Shown here: piece by piece, positions 45,653-54,364 of the stretch
How positions within the stretch are numbered: the first letter of the stretch is position 1
Layout of the letters: each line of letters starts with the position of its first letter
Assembly (NCBI GenBank): GCA_017640725.1
Contig: JAEPQB010000001.1
Coordinates: 1,426,001 to 1,490,000, forward strand
Origin: Kordiimonadaceae bacterium
GTDB taxonomy: Bacteria; Pseudomonadota; Alphaproteobacteria; Sphingomonadales; Kordiimonadaceae
Direction: 5' to 3'
Length of the DNA: 64,000 nucleotides
The notes under the pieces: generated by a model
The model's database searches: none
The model's input: only the letters and a program-made list of their open reading frames with translations
What the model was told of the DNA's origin: nothing
Made by a program: the position numbers and the translations under genes

Positions 45653-46610
45653 GGGCTGCGCCAAATCGGGCGCGGTATTCTTTGGGCCCAACGCCATACA
45701 TCTGGTCAAACTGACGCCTCAGCTTATCCCCCGAGCCAAAGCCCGAAAGCCGCGCAATTTCGTTCAGCGGCCTGTTCGATTGCTCCAGCAACAATTTGGC
45801 GCGTTCCAACCGGCGCAATCGCACAAATTGCATGGGTGGCATGCCTATGTCCTCACTAAAACGCCTGCTGAAATTGCGCGCACTCATGGAGGCATGCTCC
45901 GCCATCGAGTTGACGCACAAGTCAGCTTGTAAATTTTCTTCGATCCACTGCAAAAGCGGCGCAAAGCGAACGGTTTTTTCCTGGCTTAGTAAAAGTTCGC
46001 TGAACTGGGATTGGTTGCCTGCCCGTTGCAGTGGCACAATCATGCGCTTAGCGACCTTGAGCGCAGTTTGACGATCAAAATCCTCTTCGATAAGCGCCAG
46101 CGCCAAATCAATGCCTGCTGTTACCCCGCCCGACGAATAGACATTGCCATCCTTCACATAAATACGGTCGGTGGTGACATGGGCGGTGGGCACCAGGGCT
46201 TGCAGATTGCCGCTGTCCATCCAGTGAGTTGTGACAGAGCGACCGTCCAGCAGCCCGGCCTCCCCGGAAATTAACGCCCCTGAGCATACAGAAGCAATCC
46301 GGCGAATGCTGGGCGCATGGCTGCGAACCCAATCAACGATGCCGAGCTCCCGGTACCTTAAGTCACCAGTCAGCATGCCGGGGATCAGCAGTGTGTGAAC
46401 ATCGGTCAGGTCCGCCAGGGCGGTATCGGCAACAAGTTGAATGCCAGACAGGGTGTCCACAGGGCCAGTCGACTGTGCACACAGCTTAATGTCATAGGGC
46501 CGGTCCGGGTGCCGTTCCATATTCACATAATTCAGCGCCTCAAGCGGCCCGATCAGGTCAAGCGACAGGCAGCCAGGGTACAAAAGGGCGGCAATGCGTT
46601 TTTGTTCCAT
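45645..46610 (-). CDS. GlxA-type AraC-family transcriptional regulator
   Basis: A 321-residue regulator. The N-terminal 170 residues are a DJ-1/PfpI (class I glutamine amidotransferase-like) domain with IASVCSGALISGEAGLLDGRSVTTHW, including the nucleophile-elbow Cys. The C-terminal 100 residues are an AraC HTH pair (SMAEHASMSARNFSRRFSEDIG; LNEIARLSGFGSGDKLRRQFDQMYGV). Such proteins activate genes in response to small metabolites. It lies in the segment that separates fmt from truA, divergent from the P460-like gene (148 bp). Its stop overlaps the end of the second fmt tail. Confidence 0.88.
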   Translation of the reverse strand: MEQKRIAALLYPGCLSLDLIGPLEALNYVNMERHPDRPYDIKLCAQSTGPVDTLSGIQLVADTALADLTDVHTLLIPGMLTGDLRYRELGIVDWVRSHAPSIRRIASVCSGALISGEAGLLDGRSVTTHWMDSGNLQALVPTAHVTTDRIYVKDGNVYSSGGVTAGIDLALALIEEDFDRQTALKVAKRMIVPLQRAGNQSQFSELLLSQEKTVRFAPLLQWIEENLQADLCVNSMAEHASMSARNFSRRFSEDIGMPPMQFVRLRRLERAKLLLEQSNRPLNEIARLSGFGSGDKLRRQFDQMYGVGPKEYRARFGAALT

Positions 46611-46758
46611 ACCCCCTCTATGGCACGCATGGAACGCTTGGCCAACGTTCGTTTAGGGCTTGGCCGTTTTTGACGTTTCTTTGGCCTGAAAGCCAACCCC
46701 GCGGTTCCTACAATGTGCGTCTGCTGAGGAAGTATGTGAGGACACACAGGGGAAAGAC

Positions 46759-47358
46759 ATGGCACAGAGGTTTTTGGCGGTTGGCGCATTGCTCACCATA
46801 TTGGTGGCAACGCATTATTCCCTATTAAGGGCACAGGACCGGCAGCTTGCCGGCCCTGTGTCTGTCGAGGGTGTCTCGGTTGCGGTGTTTGACGACAGCG
46901 GCGCCCTTGTGCGGCCGGACAATATGGAAAAATGGGTGTTTCTCGGGGCGTCGCTCGGTATGGGCTATAATGGCGCCGTGCCATTTGACCCTGACACGCC
47001 CGGGAACTTTCAAACCGTGTTGATGGAACCCACGGCCTTTGATGTGTTTCAGGAAACCGGTGTGTTTCCGGACGGCAGCATGTTTGCGCTCCTGTTTCAT
47101 GGCACGCGCACCAATGTATCGATCAACCAGTCCGGCTTTGTGATGGACGATCTGCTGGCGCTGGAAATTCACCTCAAGGATAAAGCCCGCTTTCCGGATA
47201 CCGGGTTTAACTTCTTTTTCTATGGGCCTGAAGACACGGTTGCGGACGCGCCAGACACCCCAAACGGCTGCACCAGCTGTCATACCGAGCACGGCGAAAC
47301 GCAAGCGGTGTTTACCCAGTTCTATCCCACGTTGAAGGAAAGGCTGGCCAAAGACTAA
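46759..47358 (+). CDS. Cytochrome P460-like haem protein
   Basis: A 199-residue exported protein. The N-terminal 25 residues are a signal or anchor helix (FLAVGALLTILVATHYSLL). VRPDNMEKWVFLGASLGMGYN, PGNFQTVLMEPTAFDVFQETGVFPDGSMFALLF and the single haem-c motif CTSCH (171-175) fit the cytochrome P460 family, periplasmic haem proteins some of which oxidise hydroxylamine. The Lys that crosslinks haem in true P460 cannot be judged here. GGGGAAAG precedes the ATG. It lies between the GlxA-type regulator (divergent) and truA. Confidence 0.72.
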   Translation: MAQRFLAVGALLTILVATHYSLLRAQDRQLAGPVSVEGVSVAVFDDSGALVRPDNMEKWVFLGASLGMGYNGAVPFDPDTPGNFQTVLMEPTAFDVFQETGVFPDGSMFALLFHGTRTNVSINQSGFVMDDLLALEIHLKDKARFPDTGFNFFFYGPEDTVADAPDTPNGCTSCHTEHGETQAVFTQFYPTLKERLAKD

Positions 47359-47451
47359 TGTCATCAAGGTGCGATCAGGCATTGCACCTGTAGTGGCTTT
47401 AAGATTAAGAAGTCCCAGACGTCACCAAGTGACGGAACCGGTGGGACACGT

Positions 47452-48198
47452 ATGGCGCGCTTTAAACTGACAATCGAATATGACGGTCGCCCCTTTGTTG
47501 GCTGGCAGCGGCAGGAAAATGGCATGTCTGTGCAGCAGGCCATTGAAGATGCGATCGCCGTTTTTGTGCCTGAGGAAAAAGTAACCGTGACGGGGTCAGG
47601 CCGCACGGACGCTGGCGTGCATGCCTACGGTCAGGTGGCACACTTTGACACCGACCGGGACATCGACACCGACGAAGTTCAGGGCGCGATCAACTATCAT
47701 GTCAAAGCGCACCCCATAGCGATTGTTGGCGTGGAAAAAACTGACGAAACTTTCAATGCCCGGTTTTCCGCAGAGAAAAGGCATTACATCTACAAAATAT
47801 GCAACCGGCGCGCACCGCTGACGTTCGACAAGGGCCTGAAGTGGCACGTGAAAACACCGCTGGATGAGGCGGCGATGCATGAGGCGGCACAGGTGCTGGT
47901 GGGCAGGCATGACTTCACCACGTTCCGGCACGCGCATTGTCAGGCGAAAGACCCCGTGAAAACCATGGACTATCTGCGTGTTGAACGGGTCGGCGGGGAA
48001 GTGCATTTACATGCTGGGGCGCGCTCGTTCCTGCATCATCAGATCAGGTCGATCACGGGCACACTCAAAATGGTGGGTGAAGGCAAGTGGTCAAAGGCGG
48101 ACGTGCAATCGGCGCTCGAGGCACGCGACCGCGCAGCGCTTGGTTTCAATGCACCGCCCGATGGGTTGTATTTTTTGAAGGTAGACTATCCAGCCTGA
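47452..48198 (+). CDS. truA: tRNA pseudouridine(38-40) synthase
   Basis: A 248-residue Tru[19 protein letters not shown] at the N-terminus and [11 protein letters not shown] near 48-58 give the catalytic Asp53; [15 protein letters not shown] near 185-199 is the second motif. It modifies the anticodon arm of tRNAs. In related genomes truA follows fmt directly; here about 2.5 kb of accessory DNA separates them. Its stop abuts the convergent ptsN stop with no space. Confidence 0.96.
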   Translation: MARFKLTIEYDGRPFVGWQRQENGMSVQQAIEDAIAVFVPEEKVTVTGSGRTDAGVHAYGQVAHFDTDRDIDTDEVQGAINYHVKAHPIAIVGVEKTDETFNARFSAEKRHYIYKICNRRAPLTFDKGLKWHVKTPLDEAAMHEAAQVLVGRHDFTTFRHAHCQAKDPVKTMDYLRVERVGGEVHLHAGARSFLHHQIRSITGTLKMVGEGKWSKADVQSALEARDRAALGFNAPPDGLYFLKVDYPA

Positions 48199-48660
48199 TT
48201 AAGCGGCGTGGCTCGCTGGCTGCACGACCATTGCGTAGAGCGCAGCATTGTCAGACGTTTGGCGGAACCGGTCACAAATGGTTGTGTCGCGTAACAGCCG
48301 GGAAATGCGTGCGAGAGCCTTCAAATGATCGGCACCCGCGTCTTCTGGTGCAAACAGCATAAACACCAGGTCCACTGGCACATCGTCGACAGCGTCAAAA
48401 TCAACCGGCGTTGCAAGCCGGGCGAAGACACCCGTGATGGTATCAATGCCTTCGATGCGGGCATGAGGAATGGCTACGCCTTTGCCAACGCCGGTGCTGC
48501 CCAGGCGCTCGCGGTCCAGCAGTTTTTCAAAAGCGGCACGCTCGTCCATGCTCTTGGCCACAGCCCAGCGGCGTGACAGGGTTTGCAGAACCTGCTTTTT
48601 ACTGGAAGCTTTGAAGTCGGCAAAAACCAAGTCGGTCGCCAACAAGTCCTCGATATCCAT
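48199..48660 (-). CDS. ptsN: PTS IIA-like nitrogen regulatory protein
   Basis: A 153-residue EIIA(Ntr) protein. GVGKGVAIPHARIEGI places the phosphorylatable His at residue 66, and FDAVDDVPVDLVFMLFAPEDAGADHLKALARISRLLRD completes the fold. It regulates potassium transport, nitrogen and stringent responses through phosphorylation from PtsP/PtsO. It is the third gene of the rpoN-hpf-ptsN group, 108 bp after hpf. Confidence 0.95.
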   Translation of the reverse strand: MDIEDLLATDLVFADFKASSKKQVLQTLSRRWAVAKSMDERAAFEKLLDRERLGSTGVGKGVAIPHARIEGIDTITGVFARLATPVDFDAVDDVPVDLVFMLFAPEDAGADHLKALARISRLLRDTTICDRFRQTSDNAALYAMVVQPASHAA

Positions 48661-48768
48661 TACAACTCTCTTGCTTTTGCCGCAGCCGTGGCTGCGACAC
48701 GCATTACATACTCTTGATTGTTCGATCAGCTTAGGGGCTGGTCCGGAACCGCTTTATTGGTGCGGGGT

Positions 48769-49350
48769 TCAGTCTTCCGGGCAAATCCAGCCGATGTTGC
48801 CATCCGTTCGCTTATAAACTACCTCAAGGGCGTTTGTTTTTACGTTGCGGAACACAAACGCGTTTGCGTCCGCCAGATCCATCAGCATTACCGCGTCCCC
48901 TACAGAGACCGTCGGTATTTCCCGGTTGCCTTCTGCAATGATGATGGGTTGATCATCAGACGCATCAGCAGCCGGTTCGCCGGTGTCATTATCCGGTTCC
49001 GGAGCAATGACCACATCGCGCGCCATCTCTAGCGCAACCTCGCGACTTGGCGAATTGTGGTGGTTCTTAAGGCGTCGTTTGTATCGACGCAACTGTTTTT
49101 CTACTTTTTCTGCCGCTAATTCAAAGGCAGCGTATGGATCTTCTGCCTCGCCGCGGCTGTGGAGGTTTATTCCCTGATTGGGGTGGAGGGATATATCAGT
49201 ACGATAACTGTGTCCTTCTTTGGCAAAAGTGGTTGAAGCATCAATGGAGCGGTTGAAGTATTTGTCGGAAACGAGGGCCAGTCTGTCTTCCACGTGTGCG
49301 GTAAGGGCTTCGCCGACATTCATTTTACGGCCGGTAACATTGATATCCAT
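48769..49350 (-). CDS. hpf: Ribosome hibernation promoting factor, long form
   Basis: A 193-residue protein: an N-terminal S30AE domain (MDINVTGRKMNVGEALTAHVEDRL through VEKQLRRYKRRL) and a C-terminal long-HPF dimerisation domain (VSVGDAVMLMDLADANAFVFRNVKTNALEVVYKRTDGNIGWI). It pairs 70S ribosomes into inactive 100S dimers in stationary phase. ATG 49350 gives the standard N-terminus and has GGAAG about 10 nt upstream; a TTG three codons earlier is too close to that site. A 334-bp gap with an unusual fold separates it from rpoN. Confidence 0.94.
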   Translation of the reverse strand: MDINVTGRKMNVGEALTAHVEDRLALVSDKYFNRSIDASTTFAKEGHSYRTDISLHPNQGINLHSRGEAEDPYAAFELAAEKVEKQLRRYKRRLKNHHNSPSREVALEMARDVVIAPEPDNDTGEPAADASDDQPIIIAEGNREIPTVSVGDAVMLMDLADANAFVFRNVKTNALEVVYKRTDGNIGWICPED

Positions 49351-49437
49351 ATGTGCCAATCTTCCTTTCTGCAGGCAGCCCGGGCGGCTGCTGAACCGCG
49401 GTTGACCTACCCGTATTATTGGCCAACCAACAGGTGA

Positions 49438-49571
49438 ACACTTTTGAGTGAGCCGTGAGGCGGCTCGCGCGACCGGCGCTGGATTGGTGTTATGAAATTC
49501 CCCAATCGCCGGTCTGTTTGGCTGTTGCAGCCAGCGTATGTCCCCTGTGATTTCAGCTTACTCAAAAGTGT
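49438..49571. other. Strongly self-complementary 134-nt intergenic segment, possible structured RNA
   Basis: The 334-bp gap between rpoN and hpf (49351-49684) contains a nested fold. The outer arms ACACTTTTGAGT (49438-49449) and ACTCAAAAGTGT (49560-49571) are perfect 12-bp complements. Inside are hairpin GAGCCG/CGGCTC (49450-49455, 49461-49466), a bulged hairpin GACCGGCG...GATTGG with CCAATCGCCGGTC (49471-49487, 49502-49514) and hairpin GGCTG/CAGCC (49520-49524, 49528-49532). It could be an RNA leader of hpf or an independent RNA; I recognise no known family. The rest of the gap holds only a weak GCCCG/CGGGC stem near 49651-49674, possibly an rpoN terminator. Confidence 0.5.
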
Positions 49572-49684
49572 CACACGCGTCTTGATTTTCATCAAGCATC
49601 TGAAAAATAGGCATTTTTAATGAAGGGTGTGTGAAACGGGTGATGCAAAATAGGCCCGACTCAGGAACGGGCGGTGCGCACTGG

Positions 49685-51283
49685 TTAGCTCGCCATATTC
49701 TTCTGGCGTCTGCGTTGCACTGATGACGGGATTTTCAGCGCCTCCCGGTACTTGGCAACGGTGCGGCGCGCGATGTCGATTCCTTCGGCTTTCATCATCA
49801 CAACAAGCTTGTCATCCGACAGAATTTTCTTGGGATCTTCATTGTCGATAAGCTCCTTGAGGCGGTATTTAACCGACTCAGCCGAGTGCGCATCGCCGCC
49901 ATCCGCAGCGGAAATCGCAGACGTGAAGAAATACTTCAGTTCAAACATGCCGCGCGGGCAGGAAAGAAATTTATTATTGGTCACGCGCGATACGGTCGAC
50001 TCGTGCATGTCAATTTCTTCAGCGATGTCCTTGAGTGTAAGTGGCTTGAGGAAGCGCACACCATGCTCAAAAAACTGCTGTTGTTTTTTCACCAGCGCGG
50101 TCGAGACCTTAAGGATGGTGCGGGCGCGTTGGTCCAAGGCCTTCACGAGCCAGTTGGCGTTTGACATGCACTCCGAGACAAAAGCCTTCGCTTCCTTGTC
50201 GCCGTCAATGTCGGTGAGCTCGGACATATACTGCGAGTTCACAAGCACCTTTGGCAGCGTGTCGCTATTGAGTTCCACAACCCATGTGCCCGCCGGGCTT
50301 TTCTGGATGAAAATATCGGGCACCACCGGTTGAACGTCACCGCCGCCGTAGGCAAGGCCCGGCTTTGGATTGAGCGCACGGATTTCGCGGATCATGTCTG
50401 CCATGTCTTCCTGGTCGGCATTGCACAGGCGCTTGAGTGTACTCATCTCGCGCTTTGCAAGAAGCTCCAGGTTTTCGACGAGCGCCTGCATGCAGGGGTC
50501 ATAGCGGTCCATGTCTTTGAGCTGGATCGCCAGGCACTCCGAGAGGCTTCGGGCAAATACGCCCGATGGCTCAAGCGACTGAAGCCCGACCAGAATTTGC
50601 TCCACCGCTTCTTGGTCGGCGCCCAATCGCTCCGCGACATCGGGCACAATCTCGGCGGGCACGTATCCCGCCTCATCAACAGCATCAATCATGTGCGTTG
50701 CGACCAAGCGCTCGGCTCCGCCTTCAAACAGCACCGCCATCTGGCGCGTAAGATAGTCGTGCAGGTTTTCTTCGCCTTCGAGCGTTTGGTCGAGACCCCG
50801 GTCATCATAACCACCACCGCTGCCTTTGATGGTGCCGCCGCCTTCGTATGTCAGTCCGGACGACAGGCCACCCGAGCCATCTGCCCGGTCGGGCGCGGCA
50901 TCATTGTTGTAGATGTTGGTGTCCATGTTGGTATCAAGCGCGCTGTCGCTGGTGTTTGAGGTGTCGAGCCCGCTTTCCATCGACCGGTCAGAGGCAATGA
51001 GGCCATCGTCAACGCCAGCGTCTTCTCTGCCGCCGGATTCGTCGCCGCTGCCACCTTCGCGCATGCCATCATCGGTCATTGTGCCGCCATGTTCACCACC
51101 ATCCGCGCGGGCGGAGGGATCGGCTTCCCCCACCTCGAGGAACGGGTTACGCTCTACTTCTTCGGTGACATAGTCCGAAAGCTCCAGATTAGACAGTTGC
51201 AACAGTTTGATCGCCTGCTGCAATTGCGGCGTCATCACCAGTTGCTGGCTTTGCCTAAGGTCTAATCTGGGGGTCAAGGCCAC
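49685..51283 (-). CDS. rpoN: RNA polymerase sigma-54 factor
   Basis: A 532-residue sigma-54. The N-terminal activator-interacting region is Gln/Leu-rich (QSQQLVMTPQLQQAIKLLQLS), followed by a long acidic, Asp/Gly/Ser-rich linker (about 55-165), longer than in enterics. Then come the core-binding region and, near the end, the HTH and RpoN box ARRTVAKYRE. It directs transcription that needs NtrC-type activators such as the regulator at 40966-42405. The start is GTG with GGAGA 8 nt upstream. It lies downstream of lptB, 12 bp apart, in the conserved lpt-rpoN cluster. Confidence 0.97.
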   Translation of the reverse strand: MALTPRLDLRQSQQLVMTPQLQQAIKLLQLSNLELSDYVTEEVERNPFLEVGEADPSARADGGEHGGTMTDDGMREGGSGDESGGREDAGVDDGLIASDRSMESGLDTSNTSDSALDTNMDTNIYNNDAAPDRADGSGGLSSGLTYEGGGTIKGSGGGYDDRGLDQTLEGEENLHDYLTRQMAVLFEGGAERLVATHMIDAVDEAGYVPAEIVPDVAERLGADQEAVEQILVGLQSLEPSGVFARSLSECLAIQLKDMDRYDPCMQALVENLELLAKREMSTLKRLCNADQEDMADMIREIRALNPKPGLAYGGGDVQPVVPDIFIQKSPAGTWVVELNSDTLPKVLVNSQYMSELTDIDGDKEAKAFVSECMSNANWLVKALDQRARTILKVSTALVKKQQQFFEHGVRFLKPLTLKDIAEEIDMHESTVSRVTNNKFLSCPRGMFELKYFFTSAISAADGGDAHSAESVKYRLKELIDNEDPKKILSDDKLVVMMKAEGIDIARRTVAKYREALKIPSSVQRRRQKNMAS

Positions 51284-51295
51284 GGTTAGGGTCTC

Positions 51296-52066
51296 CTACA
51301 GGCTAAAGCTGTCACCGAGATAAACACGGCGAACATCTTCGCTTTTGAGGACCTCTTCCGCACTGCCTTCAAACAGCACATGGCCATCATAAATAATGAA
51401 GGCACGGTCAATGATGTCGAGCGTTTCACGCACGTTATGGTCTGTAATCAACACGCCGATGCCGCGGTCCTTGAGGTGCGCGGTCAGGTCGCGAATGTCG
51501 GCAATGGCGATTGGGTCGATGCCCGCAAATGGTTCGTCCAGCAGCACGAAGTTCGGCCGCGCCGCCAGCGCACGCGCGATTTCGCAGCGCCGCCGCTCAC
51601 CGCCAGAAAGCGCAAGCGCTGGTGTGTTGCGCAAGTGCGTGATCGAGAACTCTTCCAGGAGCTCATCGAGCATCGCGTTACGGAGCGCGCGGTCGGGTTC
51701 CACAACCTCCAGAACCGCACGGATGTTTTCTTCAACGGTCATGCCACGGAAAATGGATGTTTCCTGCGGCAGGTACCCAATGCCAAGCCGGGCGCGCCGG
51801 TACATCGGCATGTGTGTGATCTCATGACCGTCAAGCTCGACGCGGCCATGGTCCGGCGCAATCAGGCCGGTGATTGAATAAAAGCAGGTGGTTTTGCCGG
51901 CGCCGTTAGGGCCAAGCAAGCCGACAACTTCACCGCGCCTCACCGTCAGCGAAATGTCGCGCAGCACAGGCCGGCCATTGTAGGATTTTCCAATGCCCTG
52001 CACACACAGGCCCTCACCGCCTGTGCATTCTCCATTCGCTTTTGCTTCTGTTGCTTCAGCTGTCAT
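51296..52066 (-). CDS. lptB: LPS export ABC transporter ATP-binding protein LptB
   Basis: A 256-residue ABC ATPase. Walker A is LLGPNGAGKTTCFYSITGL, the signature is ALSGGERRRCEIARAL and Walker B is FVLLDEPFAGIDPIA. It powers lipopolysaccharide extraction from the inner membrane with LptF/G. I place the start at ATG 52066, which gives a short N-terminal tail before the ABC fold; the longer frame begins with TTG at 52144 and lacks a ribosome site. The Shine-Dalgarno at 52066 is weak. 238 bp separate it from lptA. Confidence 0.94.
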   Translation of the reverse strand: MTAEATEAKANGECTGGEGLCVQGIGKSYNGRPVLRDISLTVRRGEVVGLLGPNGAGKTTCFYSITGLIAPDHGRVELDGHEITHMPMYRRARLGIGYLPQETSIFRGMTVEENIRAVLEVVEPDRALRNAMLDELLEEFSITHLRNTPALALSGGERRRCEIARALAARPNFVLLDEPFAGIDPIAIADIRDLTAHLKDRGIGVLITDHNVRETLDIIDRAFIIYDGHVLFEGSAEEVLKSEDVRRVYLGDSFSL

Positions 52067-52304
52067 ACAGCGTATCTCATCATTCCCATTCGGCTTTTGC
52101 AGTTTTAAGGGGGGAAGGCGCTCGTCTTTCGATCCCCAAATCAAACATCAGCCGCCGTGTTGGCTCAATTTGTGCATGCCAATTGTCAATAAATCATGAA
52201 CGCTGACGTCATTCCAGCGAATAAACCAAAATTTCTTGAGAATTTAATGCAGTAAGCGCGACAAAAACCGCGCTTTTTTAGGGCAGGCTAAGGCGCCAGC
52301 GCGC

Positions 52305-52826
52305 TTAGCGCCCATCCGGTTGGTTTGGCACAGTAAAGCTGCCGCGTACACGGCCACTTTCGTCGGTTGTGTCTTCGCCGTCCAGTTTGGCAAGGCCCGA
52401 AACCAGATCAAACTCCAGGCGGGACCCCTTGAGTTCAGAGTTGCCCTGCTTGAACACAACATCACCGCCTACGGTCACCAACTGGCGGTCCACATCATAA
52501 ATGCCCCAGTCGCCCAGCAGTGTTTCGCTTTCAGACATCAACTCGAACTGGCCCTGCGCATCCAGCCGCGAAATACTCGGGTCCCCGCCCTGATTTTCAA
52601 GAGCATAAAACACGGTGATCGTATCCGACCGCAGCGTCAGTTTGCCCTGGGTGACCAGCACGGCACCTGAAAAAATCGCCCGGCCCTGCTTTTGCTGCAT
52701 CTCCAGCCGCTCAGCCGAGATATCAAGGGGCTGATAGGTATCATGGTTCTTGAGAACCGACTGCGCGGAAGCGGTGCCGGAAAGTCCAGCCGCCAGAAAA
52801 ACCATCAAAATTAGTTTGTTCATCAT
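52305..52826 (-). CDS. lptA: LPS transport periplasmic protein LptA
   Basis: A 173-residue exported protein. The N-terminus LILMVFLAAGLSGTASA is a signal peptide with an AxA cleavage site. The rest is an OstA/LptA jellyroll: PLDISAERLEMQQKQGRAIFSGAVLVTQGKLTLRSD and LVTVGGDVVFKQGNSELKGSRLEFDLVSG. LptA forms the periplasmic bridge for lipopolysaccharide. It starts 6 bp after the lptC stop, so both are co-transcribed. Confidence 0.92.
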   Translation of the reverse strand: MMNKLILMVFLAAGLSGTASAQSVLKNHDTYQPLDISAERLEMQQKQGRAIFSGAVLVTQGKLTLRSDTITVFYALENQGGDPSISRLDAQGQFELMSESETLLGDWGIYDVDRQLVTVGGDVVFKQGNSELKGSRLEFDLVSGLAKLDGEDTTDESGRVRGSFTVPNQPDGR

Positions 52827-52832
52827 TTCGGA

Positions 52833-53564
52833 TTAGTTCCCGCTTTGTGTGTCGGTTTGAGCGCCGCCGGTTGCATCAGAGCCCGCGCCCGGACGCTTTG
52901 GCACAATATGCAGTTTAACGCCACCCTCAAACACCGCTTCTTTGTCTTGCACATTCAGGCTCATGCGCGCGGCCTCAAGGGTGCCGAGGTCTGCGCGGCC
53001 CTTCACGTCACCCTGACCGGTTGCAGACCGGGTGCGCACATCAATTTCGGCGCCCGCCATTTCCATAAAATAGCCATTACCCGTTGCGAGGTTCACCCCG
53101 CCGACGAGTGACAGGCTATTATCCCGCGTCCTGAAAATCCCGCGCCGCGCGTCCACCGTTGCGGTTTGACCCGGCAACAATTCCATCTCGGCGTGGATGT
53201 CCGTCAGTCGCACCCGCGGTGCGTCGGGGGTATCCTGCTCGCCGCTGGTGGCGTGAATGCGAAACAGCCGGTCTTTTTCATCCGTTCCCACATAATTGAG
53301 GTTGGTCATGCGAATGACACCGTCAGACTGCGCCACATCATCTTTGGACAGCGTGAAGCTTACTTCCGCATCATTTAAAAATGGCCAGCCAACCGTGATG
53401 GTGCCGAGAACAAGAGCGCTTACCGGCAGAAACATCTGCATGAAGCGGATGAAACTGTCCCAGTGCGGTGACGCAGCAGCAGTGGCCGCAGGCCGCAGGG
53501 CCTCCAGCGCTTCCTCGCGCGCCCGCTCAGGGCTTTGGTAATGATCTTTAACCGGCGTGTTCAC
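52833..53564 (-). CDS. lptC: LPS export protein LptC
   Basis: A 243-residue protein with one N-terminal membrane helix (FLPVSALVLGTITVGWPFL, about 49-67) and a periplasmic LptC beta domain (RMTNLNYVGTDEKDRLFRIHATSGEQ; LLPGQTATVDARRGIFRTRDNSLSLVGGVNL). It docks LptA to the LptBFG complex. The cytoplasmic N-terminus of about 45 residues is longer than in E. coli, common in Alphaproteobacteria. Start GTG 53564 with AAGGA upstream. Encoded between rnd and lptA. Confidence 0.92.
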   Translation of the reverse strand: MNTPVKDHYQSPERAREEALEALRPAATAAASPHWDSFIRFMQMFLPVSALVLGTITVGWPFLNDAEVSFTLSKDDVAQSDGVIRMTNLNYVGTDEKDRLFRIHATSGEQDTPDAPRVRLTDIHAEMELLPGQTATVDARRGIFRTRDNSLSLVGGVNLATGNGYFMEMAGAEIDVRTRSATGQGDVKGRADLGTLEAARMSLNVQDKEAVFEGGVKLHIVPKRPGAGSDATGGAQTDTQSGN

Positions 53565-53585
53565 GCGCTTTGTCCTTCAGCTCCC

Positions 53586-54197
53586 TTAGTGGGAGAAAAT
53601 ATCCATGCCGTCGAAACCCAAAAGGTCCATATCACCTCGGGTTGGCAAAAAGCGGAAGGCGGCTTCAGCAATATGCGTGCGGCCTTCGCGCTCCAGCATC
53701 ATATCCAATTTGGCTTTGAGCTTGTGCAGATACAAGACATCAGACGCCGCATATTTTTGCTGTGCTTCGCTAATATCGTCCGCGCCCCAGTCGCTTGATT
53801 GCTGCTGCTTATCAAGCTGAATACCGGCAAGTTCGGCACACAGGTCCTTCAGGCCATGCCGGTCGGTGTAGGTGCGCACCAGCTTTGAGGCAATTTTCGT
53901 GCAATAAAGCGGCGCCGTGTCCACACCAAGATACTGCTTCATCACCGCCACATCGAAGCGCGCAAAATGGAAGATCTTCAGCACACCCGGGTCTTTCATC
54001 AGCGCCTTCAGGTTGGGTGCGGCATACTCACCTTGCCTGAAACGCACCAGGTGCGCGTCGCCGTTACCGTCTGACAGCTGCACCACGCACAAACGGTCCC
54101 GGTGCGGGTTCAGCCCCATTGTTTCACTATCGACGGCAACACTGTCACCAAATGACAAACCGTCGGGCAGATCACCTTCGTGGAAGAAAATGGCCAT
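53586..54197 (-). CDS. rnd: Ribonuclease D-like 3'-5' exonuclease, no HRDC domain
   Basis: A 203-residue DEDDy exonuclease: VAVDSETMGLNPHRDRLCVVQLSDG holds the first Asp-x-Glu, KIFHFARFDVAVMKQYL the second Asp and ISEAQQKYAASDVLYLHKL the third with Tyr. Full RNase D is about 375 residues with HRDC repeats; this short form is the standard one next to lptC in Alphaproteobacteria. It trims RNA 3' ends, likely of tRNA precursors. Divergent from the thioesterase gene (167 bp). Confidence 0.88.
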   Translation of the reverse strand: MAIFFHEGDLPDGLSFGDSVAVDSETMGLNPHRDRLCVVQLSDGNGDAHLVRFRQGEYAAPNLKALMKDPGVLKIFHFARFDVAVMKQYLGVDTAPLYCTKIASKLVRTYTDRHGLKDLCAELAGIQLDKQQQSSDWGADDISEAQQKYAASDVLYLHKLKAKLDMMLEREGRTHIAEAAFRFLPTRGDMDLLGFDGMDIFSH

Positions 54198-54364
54198 AAA
54201 AAACGTCGCCTCTTCATAATGTTGGCGCCATTATAAGCATGCTTGTGGCAGAATAAAGGATGCTTATGCCGGGAATGCATCACCCCCATGCATTTCTGTA
54301 CCTTGGCTTTCTGAATGACCAAGCTATTTAGCAGTTTAAAGGCAACAAACCCCAAGGATGTTTC

